From an uncultured cyanobacterium (GTDB taxonomy: Bacteria; Cyanobacteriota; Cyanobacteriia; PCC-6307; Cyanobiaceae): DNA of 32,859 bases. Shown piece by piece: positions 17,854 to 24,927 of this stretch. The stretch covers positions 1 through 32,859 of the forward strand of contig CAIJRN010000002.1 in assembly GCA_903823115.1 (NCBI GenBank), read 5' to 3'. Made by a program: the position numbers and the translations under genes. Under the pieces are notes generated by a model, which was given only the letters and a program-made list of their open reading frames with translations, ran no database searches and had not been told where the DNA came from. Position 1 is the stretch's first letter; the number at the start of each line of letters is the position of its first letter.

Positions 17854-18654
17854 TCAATTATTTTTTCGATCATTTTCAAGCCAGATCTCACTTACTGCCG
17901 ATGAAAGCTGAGCCCCTAGTTTTGCCTCTTCTTCTTGTGTAAGAAGATCGCAATCCTGATGGCCGGATATTTTCGGGTTTGGGGGATGGCAAAACGACAA
18001 CATTAGATCGTTGGTCTTATCAGTCAAAGAAAGCTGTGTCCTAATTGCAGGCTCATTTGAACCGGTCAGCTTTTTATAGGAAGGGATGTAGACTCGGAAT
18101 TGAACAAAGTCATAAGTTAATTTTGGAACAGGAATGATGCGATCACCTTTTATAATCTCATTTGGCCTGATTTCTCCATTGCCGAAAATTTTTCCTGCCC
18201 CGATAACCTCCTTGCTGAGCTGGTAGGGAGTGGTACGAAGAGCCAGTGGCCGCGAATTGCTGTCAAATGCAAACTGTCGATTGATGCGCGAGACGATTTT
18301 TGGTGTAGACAGAGTCCTCGTAGCTCCTTGACCTGTCACAATCATGTATCCATATGCTATCCAGATTGGATCTAGAAGTGTAAGTTTACCGTAGGTACTT
18401 TTATTTTCTGCGGTCACTTTCAGCTTAATTGGCAATACCTGCGCGGTTCTGTCTAGAACCAAAAGATCATTTTCGGACCTGGGGTCGACTTCCAGTCCGA
18501 GATCAACACTAATATTGACAGGAGAGGAGGTAGGAATGTACCACTCTCTATACAGAAAGGTAATCATTCCCCCAAGAAGCGTCAGAACGCCTCCGATGAC
18601 AATCCAGTTCTCCTTTAGAAATTTTTCAACCGCTGCAACTTTACCGCCAACCAT
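17854..18654 (-). CDS. membrane-anchored hypothetical protein
   Basis: From ATG 18654 this is a 266-residue protein with a short cytoplasmic start, one membrane segment (WIVIGGVLTLLGGMITFLY, about residues 17-36) and a large soluble domain outside. That domain has strand-rich stretches (PVNISVDLGLEV, LPIKLKVTAENK, YDFVQFRVYI), a CHPPNPKISGHQDC segment with two cysteines, and a Glu-rich C-terminal helix. I do not recognise the family. The sequence is clearly less GC-rich than the flanks, like its small neighbours, pointing to a transferred island. ATG 18654 follows GGAAG at a workable distance, whereas the longer frame opens with a TTG at 18669. A perfect inverted repeat sits upstream at 18716-18748. 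Confidence 0.7.
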   Translation of the reverse strand: MVGGKVAAVEKFLKENWIVIGGVLTLLGGMITFLYREWYIPTSSPVNISVDLGLEVDPRSENDLLVLDRTAQVLPIKLKVTAENKSTYGKLTLLDPIWIAYGYMIVTGQGATRTLSTPKIVSRINRQFAFDSNSRPLALRTTPYQLSKEVIGAGKIFGNGEIRPNEIIKGDRIIPVPKLTYDFVQFRVYIPSYKKLTGSNEPAIRTQLSLTDKTNDLMLSFCHPPNPKISGHQDCDLLTQEEEAKLGAQLSSAVSEIWLENDRKNN

Positions 18655-19036
18655 CCTTGCTACTTCCAATTGCTAATTTCAAACTTAGCGTGCTATTTCA
18701 ATGCCGCACGTCAATATTGCATATGATATGATGTCAATATTATGCAATCTGCACAGAAGCATGGCATGGGCTGATCAAGTGCTTATTCCATGGGCATCGA
18801 GTCCCACATGGGCGGGTGCCTCAGGCAAGCTGACACATCCAATTGAAGGTTAAGAATTTTATGATTTTCTGTACAGCATCTTGATGACTAGTTGGCAGCC
18901 GCTAGTCTGAACATGAATCCAAAGCTGCTTCTACAATTGGGATTCGTAAGGAGCGAGGACTTCCAGTGGAGCTTTCTTTCCTTATTCCTAAAAAGTAGAA
19001 TCACAATGCGGACGATGCTCTAGCAAAGGTTTTCCT
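18655..19036. other. AT-rich intergenic region
   Basis: About 380 bases with no coding frame of quality, between two divergent genes of the AT-rich island. It contains the inverted repeat 18716-18748, described separately, and a TTGACA on the minus strand near 18737 without an obvious correctly spaced -10. Confidence 0.4.
18716..18748. repeat. 8-bp perfect inverted repeat, possible operator
   Basis: ATTGCATA and TATGCAAT are perfect inverted arms separated by 17 bases, so their centres are 25 bases apart. The repeat also contains two copies of GTCAATATT. It lies about 60-95 bases upstream of the minus-strand membrane-anchored gene, where a regulator could bind. Chance cannot be ruled out in AT-rich DNA. 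Confidence 0.4.
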
Positions 19037-19213
19037 ATGACGACCACAGTCGCCAGGCTTCTCCAGATTGCATCATTGACTGGAGCTGTCCTGTTTTTGC
19101 CGGCACAGGTGTTGGCACAGCAAGTCCAATGTGGCCCTCGCCAAGTCAACGGGCAAACAGTAATCATATGCTGTGATGCAAACGGAATATGCTATAAGCA
19201 AAGTCCACAATAA
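19037..19213 (+). CDS. small cysteine-containing secreted protein (58 aa)
   Basis: A 58-codon frame runs from ATG 19037 to TAA 19213 and has a good AAAGG Shine-Dalgarno seven bases upstream. It has a textbook signal peptide: hydrophobic core LTGAVLFLPAQVLAQ, with cleavage likely after VLA. The mature peptide of about 31 residues contains four cysteines (one in QCG, a CC pair and one in ICY), suggesting two disulfides. It has no family I recognise; candidates include a bacteriocin-like or surface peptide, but nothing beyond export is shown. Its 3' part overlaps, on the other strand, the tail of a dead integrase gene. Confidence 0.6.
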   Translation: MTTTVARLLQIASLTGAVLFLPAQVLAQQVQCGPRQVNGQTVIICCDANGICYKQSPQ

Positions 19214-19588
19214 AAACTCCGTCAAGGTTGACCCGAAATGACCAACCCAACGGCAACAACGAAGCGGCTTCATCAGCCTCGACGACATCCATGTAGTTCC
19301 GGAGTTGACCGAGGTTGGCTTGTCCCGTGAAGCGTTGAACCGTGCGGAGCCTGACGCCGCCCTGGCCATGGTGGTCGCCAACGGGCGACGGAAGATGTGG
19401 AGACTCACGCCTGAGGGCAATACTTCCCCCAGGCGCTCCAGAGTTTGCCTGAGGGCCTTGGCCGCCGCCTGAAGGCTGATTGACCTGGTTTCGCTGCCCG
19501 GGGGGAGGAAGAGCAGTTCAGAGCCACTGGTGGGTCGTTGGTGATGGAGCTCCAACCAAGCCCTGTAGGCGAAGGGTTCTTGGCGTAA
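19164..19588 (-). pseudogene. tyrosine recombinase (phage-type integrase) relic, C-terminal catalytic half
   Basis: A minus-strand frame carries the integrase catalytic core: FAYRAWLELH, then SLQAAAKALRQTLERLG, then the HxxR box as SLHIFRRPLATTMARA near 19400. Just after that box the reading slips by one phase and continues in another frame as RLRTVQRFTGQANLGQLRNY, then MDVVEADEAASLL. This is the end of the family fold, with the catalytic Tyr in RNYMDV. The usual second histidine (TGH) is a glutamine here. A TGA at 19589-19591 also interrupts the frame upstream. The N-terminal half was not found. Such enzymes integrate phages, plasmids and gene cassettes. Confidence 0.7.
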
Positions 19589-19702
19589 TCACTCGCTGAT
19601 CAATGGATCGCGTGTTTTGCCCGTGTTGGTGGTCGACGCCGCAAAGACGACTCTGTGGCTGTGGATCGCACCCCAGGCAGGGGAGAAGCTCGTTGTTGAG
19701 TC

Positions 19703-20062
19703 TCAAGAAGTGCCCTGATTGAGAGCGGCCGCGAAGGCCTCGCTCTCCTGGTGACGTTGGAGGTCTGCGGAGGACAGCAGGTAGGTCTCGGCCTCGGAGC
19801 GCCAGTGGCGAATGTTGGCATTGCCGTGGATCGCGCCGATCTCGTCCATCACGGCTTTGCGCTGGGGTTCGGTGCTGATCAGACCCAAGGCCACCTCAAG
19901 GTCGCCAGGATTGGCCCAGCGTTCGGCGGGGTTGTCTCCTGCCAGGGGTCTCAGGGAGATCGGGTGGTGCTGGGAGGGGCTGTCTCCATGCCCTCTGGGC
20001 TGGATGGACTGGGTAGAGCCACCGGGCATCTCGACCGTTCGGCCGATCCACTGCAGCGGCAC
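19703..20062 (-). CDS. hypothetical minus-strand frame, possibly the 3' part of a broken gene
   Basis: The last 75 or so residues look like a real protein: DNPAERWANPGDLEVALGLI, then a helical EPQRKAVMDEIGAIHG, and a tail AETYLLSSADLQRHQESEAF. The first 40 residues are low-complexity and unconvincing. Upstream, the same frame meets a TAG near 20150, and a neighbouring frame further up (to about 20487) also has coding-like pieces, so this may be the remnant of a longer gene. It conflicts with the plus-strand frame 19988-20374 over 75 bases. No family recognised. Confidence 0.3.
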   Translation of the reverse strand: MPLQWIGRTVEMPGGSTQSIQPRGHGDSPSQHHPISLRPLAGDNPAERWANPGDLEVALGLISTEPQRKAVMDEIGAIHGNANIRHWRSEAETYLLSSADLQRHQESEAFAAALNQGTS

Positions 20063-20374
20063 CTGATCCGCTCCCTGGCAAGGCGCGGACTGGACCTGGC
20101 GGCCTTTGCTCCCCTCTGCGGGCTGGCCGGCGCGGAGCTACGGCAGCAGTTGACGCAACTGGAGATCCAGGGGCGCAATCAAGCACTCGACGGCTTACGT
20201 GATCTCCAGGCCTCCTCGGCTCCATCCCAGAGCCTGATGGGGGACGACTCCGCCAAGCGAACCAGCGCCTTGTTGTCGCTGCTCGGTTCGCCCCTTGCCT
20301 CTCGCCCCTCCAGTTGCTCCCCTCTCATCTCGCATCCCTTCAACAACCGACCGACAACACCAGCCATCACATGA
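19988..20374 (+). CDS. hypothetical protein overlapping the vWA fragment by ATGA
   Basis: A 128-codon plus-strand frame ends with a TGA that shares four bases (ATGA) with the start of the vWA frame, the usual sign of translational coupling. Its middle is helical and coding-like (LIRSLARRGLDLAAF, ELRQQLTQLEIQGRNQALDG). The start at ATG 19988 is arbitrary, since the frame is open further upstream. It has no recognised family. Rival minus-strand frames over the same DNA make this uncertain; the overlap with the vWA start is the best argument for it. Confidence 0.35.
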   Translation: MPSGLDGLGRATGHLDRSADPLQRHLIRSLARRGLDLAAFAPLCGLAGAELRQQLTQLEIQGRNQALDGLRDLQASSAPSQSLMGDDSAKRTSALLSLLGSPLASRPSSCSPLISHPFNNRPTTPAIT

Positions 20375-20691
20375 CCCAACCCACGCTTGGCTTCCGGCCG
20401 CTGCGGCCGCCGGTGGCGGCTGATGGCGCCTCCAGCCTTGATCTGCTGCTCACGATCACGACTCCAGAACTGTCGCCCGATCAGCAATCCAGACCCCGGC
20501 CACCACTCGATCTCGCCCTGGTGATCGATCGCTGCGGCTCGATGTCCGGCAGCAAGCGCTGCTACGCCCGCAAAGCTGCCCGCTTCCTCGCCGGCGATCT
20601 CACCTCCCGCGACCGCCTCGCGATCGTCATCTTCGTTGGCGAATTGGACATTGTCGTACCCACCGCCAATGTCGCTGATCCGTTGCCATGA
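20371..20691 (+). pseudogene. truncated von Willebrand factor A domain protein
   Basis: The frame gives a strand-rich lead-in and then the start of a vWA domain: LDLALVIDRCGSMSGSK near residues 45-61, ARKAARFLAGDL, and RDRLAIVIFVGELDIVVPTA. It stops at residue 106. Bacterial vWA proteins of this sort usually exceed 350 residues and contain the whole metal-binding fold, so more than half is missing. The MIDAS motif DxSxS reads DRCGS, with Cys in place of the first Ser. I could not join the rest of the domain in the following 320 bases in any frame. Confidence 0.6.
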
Positions 20692-21014
20692 ATCGCAGTG
20701 ATCAACAGGAACGCCAGCGCCAGCGAATTCCCGTGCCCATGCGAACCAGGACCAGCCACCTGAGCACTCCGCTCAGACCCGAGGTTCCGTTGATCCCTGT
20801 GCGGATGGATCTGGTTCATCCAGAAAGCGTTTGTCGGCGGTCGGCAAGGCTCGTACATCGAGAGTTTCGGCGAGCGTCAAGGCGATGCCATGTGTTCTTG
20901 GCTGGTGTTTCAGCAGACGCTCAACCGGTCGACTTGGACTGCCTGGCTGAAACAGCTATCACTCCTGCAGCAGCGCCCCCAGCGGCACATGCCACAGCCA
21001 AAGTCTGCAACCCC
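20692..21014. other. interval downstream of the vWA fragment
   Basis: About 320 bases with no reliable gene. One plus-strand phase from about 20800 to 21000 stays open without a recognisable domain and could be leftover vWA-gene sequence. The degenerate GGDEF gene ends at the right edge. Confidence 0.35.
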
Positions 21015-21941
21015 TCAGGCGAATCGCCTCAGTTCGGCGTCGGCGCGCAGCAGCAGCTGGTCGGCCGTGTCGTCTGCCAGGCATTCGGCCAGCCCATGGC
21101 CCACCGACAGGCCCGCCGACTGCAACGGCTCACTGCTATGCACACGAGCCTGAAGAGCCGCCAGCCACAGCCGGACTCCGGCCGGTTCCAGCTCCGGCAA
21201 CAGCACGGCAACGTCCACCCCACCCAGACGCCCCCCCATCTGCTCCTGGCCAAGGCTGGCGATCACCAGGCCAGCGAAAACCTGCAGGGCCCGATCGCCG
21301 GCCAGGAAGCCATGACGCGCATTGCAATGGCGCAAGCCCTGCAGCTTCAGCCGCAAGAGCGTCAGCGGACGGCCGTGACGCTGGGCCACCGAAACGGCCC
21401 GCATCAGGCTGTGCTCGAAATGGAGGCGGTTGGGCAGGCCCGTGGGGGGATCCATCGTGCTGAGGCGCGCCAGGGCGGCGTGGGCTTCGGCCAGGGAGCG
21501 AGCCTGCACCTGGGCCTGCTGGCGCTGGTGTTCGAGCACATGCTGCAACTGGTGCAGTTCTTCGAGGCGACATTGTTGATCGCTGATGTCGAGGGCCAGG
21601 GCACTCCAGATCTCCCCCTCGGGCGGCAGCGGATAGGCAACGATCTCGATCAACCTGACCGCACCAGCGGCGGTGCTCAGGCGGCAGATGTGATGAAAGA
21701 GGCGGCCCTGCTGCTGGGCCCGGAGCTCGGCGAGCTTGAGCGGAGCGCGATCGTCCGGATGGATCAGCCGCCAGAACTGGCCGGCATCAGCCTGCAAAAG
21801 GGCAGGCTCCAGACCCAACAGCTCGCTGCAACCGGCACCCACCCAGGGATAAACACTGGTGCCATCGGCTCTGGGTGCCCAGTGGAACGCCATCACTCCC
21901 CGGCTGGGGGGGGACTGCGGCACCGCGGCAACCGAGGCCAA
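21015..21941 (-). CDS. PAS protein with degenerate GGDEF domain
   Basis: This protein of about 300 residues has a PAS-like sensory domain (PWVGAGCSELLGLEPALLQ, then WRLIHPDDRAPL), a helical linker (HQLQHVLEHQRQQAQVQAR) and a C-terminal GGDEF-fold domain. In the GGDEF domain the motif reads GGVDV (about residue 240) and the entry motif DxLTGLPNR reads DPPTGLPNR. The residues that bind metal and GTP are therefore lost, so cyclase activity is unlikely; a regulatory or binding role is more probable. The domain also ends early, at ELRRFA. The frame begins at TTG 21941; ATG 21896 is an alternative start. No export signal, so cytoplasmic. It lies on the same strand just downstream of an intact diguanylate cyclase, perhaps as a partner. 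Confidence 0.8.
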   Translation of the reverse strand: MASVAAVPQSPPSRGVMAFHWAPRADGTSVYPWVGAGCSELLGLEPALLQADAGQFWRLIHPDDRAPLKLAELRAQQQGRLFHHICRLSTAAGAVRLIEIVAYPLPPEGEIWSALALDISDQQCRLEELHQLQHVLEHQRQQAQVQARSLAEAHAALARLSTMDPPTGLPNRLHFEHSLMRAVSVAQRHGRPLTLLRLKLQGLRHCNARHGFLAGDRALQVFAGLVIASLGQEQMGGRLGGVDVAVLLPELEPAGVRLWLAALQARVHSSEPLQSAGLSVGHGLAECLADDTADQLLLRADAELRRFA

Positions 21942-22198
21942 GCTGATGGAGTCAGGGGAGGGAGTCAGGGCCTGGCATCCATGTCCTTAGTGGGCGGATT
22001 CTAGTCCGAGAGTGCCTTGAACAAGGTCGCTTTTCACCGGGACGGAGTAGCTGCAGCGGACCTGGCAAATGCTGGCTTGACAGCACAACATCCAGGCATT
22101 GACGGCAGCACAGCTGGCCTTGACGCTGAACCCAACAACTCCTGAATGCACATCTGCAGCAATAAAACAACACGGCAGCGTTGATCGCGGCGCAAGGC
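21942..22198. other. intergenic region between two GGDEF genes
   Basis: No gene. It holds three TTGAC-led repeats at 22077-22125, described separately. I see no terminator with a T-run for the upstream cyclase gene. Confidence 0.4.
22077..22125. repeat. three phased TTGAC repeats
   Basis: TTGACAGCA begins at 22077, TTGACGGCA at 22099 and TTGACGCTG at 22120, so the units are 22 and 21 bases apart, two helical turns. They lie upstream of the degenerate GGDEF gene (read on the minus strand) and downstream of the active cyclase gene. They could be binding sites for a regulator on one DNA face. Confidence 0.4.
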
Positions 22199-23656
22199 TC
22201 AGGCACTGAGCTTGACCAGATTGCGCCCCGCTGCCTTGGCCGCGTACAAAACACTGTCGATCCGGGCGAACCATTGCTCAGCCGTTTCGCCCGGCAGCAA
22301 CTCGCCCACCCCGAAGCTGCCGGTCAGCCTGGGCACCACGGGAAACACATGCACGGCCATCGACAGCCGCAGCTGTTCAGCCAATTGGCAGGCTTCCTCA
22401 GCTGCGGTGTGGGGCATCATCACGACAAATTCATCGCCGCCCCAGCGGGCCAGCAGGTCAGCCTTGCGGAGGCTGGCCTTGAGCAGCCTGGCCAGCTCAA
22501 CGATCACCAGATCACCGAGCTGATGACCAAAACGATCATTGATCGTCTTGAACTGATCGATGTCGAGCATCAACAGGGAGAGGGCCTCGCCATAGCGGCG
22601 AGTCTGGCTGATCTGCGCCGCCAGAGCCTGCTCGAAATGGCGCCGATTCGAGACACCAGTCAGCGTATCGGTCGTGGCCTGGCCATGCAGAACGGCATTG
22701 GCGGAGAGCAGGGCCAAATTGGCGACCTCGGCCGCGTCCCGGGCCTCGCGCAGTTCAACCTCATAACCTTTGCGTTCGCGGATGTCGCGCGTCACGCCGA
22801 CAAAACCCATGAACTGGTGACCGGGGCCATAGAGGCCATTCATCGTCACTTCGGTCCAGAGGCTGCTGCCATCCCGGTGGGTCAGCTCCAGTTCAGCCCT
22901 GAACGATTCGACTGGTCGGCCCCGCTGCACCTTGACCAGAGCCGCCTGACAGGCCTGCTCGATCACCGGAACCGAATTGGCCTTAAGACCCGTCGACGCA
23001 GGCTGATGCAGCAGATCCTGCGGAGTATAGCCACTGAGCTTCTCAATTGAAGGGCTGATGTAACTGAAATGGCCGCGATGGTCGAGGGTCCAGATCACAT
23101 CATCCACCCAGTCAGCAATCAGCCGATAGCGCTCCTCGCTCTGCTGCAAAGCCTGCTGAGCCCGTTCCAGTGCTGTCATCTGCTGTTCCAGCTGGTTGGC
23201 GCGCTGAAACTCCGTGTAGGAAAAAGCATTGATGATCAGCCTGCTGATCAGCATGAACACCAGCAGGTCGAGGGGAGCAAAGATGATGGCCAAGCGGAAG
23301 TCAGGGGCCACCAGGGGGCCGCCAACAACAGCCTGATAGGGGTTGATCAGCAGATCCATCAGACCCCTGATCACGACCACCAGCAGCTGCAACCAGAGGG
23401 CCAGCCGCAAAGTATCCAGGGGGACCACAATCGCCCCGGGACGGATCAACGAGACTTCAAGAATCGCCCAGGTTGCAAGGACCACCAACAGCAGGGCCAG
23501 CAGAAAGTGCTGGGCGGCATAGAGATCATTGATGACCAGAACTTCAAAAATACACCCAATCAGAAAGATCAGCGCCGACAGCAGGCCCACCATCTGCAGG
23601 GGTACCGCAATCGGCGATGCCTGGCGGCGGTTGAAGCGAAGATGATTGAAGAGCAT
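22199..23656 (-). CDS. membrane-bound PAS-GGDEF diguanylate cyclase
   Basis: The enzyme makes cyclic di-GMP from two GTP. The start is set at ATG 23656, which overlaps the stop of the upstream gene (TGATG); a longer frame opens 60 bases earlier inside that gene. The 485-residue protein has four to five membrane segments in the first 160 residues (LLSALIFLIGCIFEVLVI, HFLLALLLVVLATWAILEV, LWLQLLVVVIRGLMDLLI, FAPLDLLVFMLISRLIINA), a coiled stretch, a PAS domain (YRLIADWVDDVIWTLD, then FSYISPSIEKLSGYT) ending in VTRDIRERK, and a GGDEF domain. That domain has DTLTGVSNRRHFEQ, DIDQFKTINDRFGH and an intact RWGGDEF (GGDEF at about residue 406), with the inhibitory I-site RKAD five residues before it. 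All catalytic parts look intact. Confidence 0.93.
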   Translation of the reverse strand: MLFNHLRFNRRQASPIAVPLQMVGLLSALIFLIGCIFEVLVINDLYAAQHFLLALLLVVLATWAILEVSLIRPGAIVVPLDTLRLALWLQLLVVVIRGLMDLLINPYQAVVGGPLVAPDFRLAIIFAPLDLLVFMLISRLIINAFSYTEFQRANQLEQQMTALERAQQALQQSEERYRLIADWVDDVIWTLDHRGHFSYISPSIEKLSGYTPQDLLHQPASTGLKANSVPVIEQACQAALVKVQRGRPVESFRAELELTHRDGSSLWTEVTMNGLYGPGHQFMGFVGVTRDIRERKGYEVELREARDAAEVANLALLSANAVLHGQATTDTLTGVSNRRHFEQALAAQISQTRRYGEALSLLMLDIDQFKTINDRFGHQLGDLVIVELARLLKASLRKADLLARWGGDEFVVMMPHTAAEEACQLAEQLRLSMAVHVFPVVPRLTGSFGVGELLPGETAEQWFARIDSVLYAAKAAGRNLVKLSA

Positions 23657-24732
23657 CAGGGCGAACCTTTGCCGGCGCTCTCCACCGGCAGCAAAGCGGC
23701 AATCTTTTGCCGCCATTCCGACAAGCAGCCGGGATGAAGACGTTCACAGGTTTCAGCCCAGGCGGGCAGCACCTTGCGCATCGAAATATCGCGCAACAAC
23801 CAGGTGTCATGGGCAGAGGGTTTGACAAGTCTGAGGTGATAGGGCTTACCCCGCTGGCAGGGACCGCCGGTGTTGCAGCTGACGACATCGGCCTGTAGAG
23901 TTTCGGAATAACGCCACAGATCATCGATATAGTTATCAAAGGCCTTCGATAGTATCCGTTGTTGCTCTACAGAAAGCGAGTTCCACTTACGCAGCGAGAT
24001 CGCGTAGCCATTCAGTCCAAACTGAACTGCGATCGGGAAAGCGTAATTCGTATGATCGACCCAACCGGCAAAATTGGCCGAGGCGGCACTGGTGACGGCA
24101 CAATCCACCAATCCGATCGCCAGCGCATCCCTGGTCTGATCAAAGGGAATCACCGCCGGAGTGCCACCGAGCTCCGAGACAAAGGTACTGAGTTCCGAAC
24201 TGGCAACCCGCACCTTCAAACCCCTGAGATCCTCGAGTTGGCTGATCGGTGACTTGCAGAAGATCTGCTGGGCGCCAAAGGTCCACATACCCAATAACTT
24301 CACCTGAAACTGCCGCTGCAGATAGCGATCAATCGTGCCTGAATAATTACGTACCACCTGGCGCGCCATCGCATAGTCCTGGATGATGCCCAGCAGATCC
24401 ACGCCGGCCAGAGAGGGCTCAGCTTTGCTGTTCTGGATGAAACGCAGGGAAACAAGATCAAAGCCGCCATCCCGCAGCATCTGCAGCTGATAAGTATCCT
24501 TGATGCCCGTGAAATTCAGTGGTTTGTAGGTCACCTTCAGCGGCAGTCCCGTGACCGCTTCCAGCTGCTCAAAGAAGGGCTTCTCCTTCTCCCGCTGCAG
24601 CAGACCGGTGGTGGTGGGCTGGCCGATCACCAGCATCGGGATCTGATTGAAATGGCGCCAGGCCAGCGTGAAGGATGTCGTGATGACGACAAAACTCAGC
24701 AACCTGATGGTGGCTTGTCTGGGAGGGACCAC
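23656..24732 (-). CDS. DctP-like (TRAP-type) solute-binding protein, membrane-anchored
   Basis: DctP proteins bind organic acids or similar solutes in the periplasm, usually for TRAP transporters. This 358-residue protein has the family core (LRGLKVRVASSELSTFVSEL, GTPAVIPFDQTRDAL, VDCAVTSAASANFAGWVDHT), including the conserved Arg of KVRVAS that contacts the carboxylate of ligands in this family. The N-terminus has a hydrophobic stretch (LLSFVVITTSFTLAW) without a clear cleavage site, so it may stay anchored. No DctQ or DctM permease gene is near; instead its stop codon overlaps the start of a membrane diguanylate cyclase. A role as ligand sensor rather than importer is inferred. The start is a GTG at 24732, with no strong Shine-Dalgarno. 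Confidence 0.85.
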   Translation of the reverse strand: MVPPRQATIRLLSFVVITTSFTLAWRHFNQIPMLVIGQPTTTGLLQREKEKPFFEQLEAVTGLPLKVTYKPLNFTGIKDTYQLQMLRDGGFDLVSLRFIQNSKAEPSLAGVDLLGIIQDYAMARQVVRNYSGTIDRYLQRQFQVKLLGMWTFGAQQIFCKSPISQLEDLRGLKVRVASSELSTFVSELGGTPAVIPFDQTRDALAIGLVDCAVTSAASANFAGWVDHTNYAFPIAVQFGLNGYAISLRKWNSLSVEQQRILSKAFDNYIDDLWRYSETLQADVVSCNTGGPCQRGKPYHLRLVKPSAHDTWLLRDISMRKVLPAWAETCERLHPGCLSEWRQKIAALLPVESAGKGSP

Positions 24733-24927
24733 CGGAGCGCCAACCGGGAAGGGATTGCCACCCAGTCTTACCCCCTAACCCGCCCGGCACAGAAACCAAG
24801 AAGCAGCGGCGCCGCGCAAGTCAGAGCAGCTGCCTGCCCCGGGGGGACTAACTGCCGCCGCCGATCGATCTAGTCATCACGGACTCGATCCTTGGCTGCT
24901 GCTGCTGGGGCCCCTCCAGGGCATGAC

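Noticed and set aside
17757..17942. A 61-codon plus-strand frame before the membrane-anchored orphan
   Set aside because: It overlaps the 3' end of the better supported minus-strand gene and has no signal, domain or ribosome-binding site that I can see.
20688..22004. A 438-codon plus-strand frame over the degenerate GGDEF gene
   Set aside because: The minus-strand PAS/GGDEF reading has recognisable domains over the same bases; the plus frame is Gln/His-rich antisense sequence.
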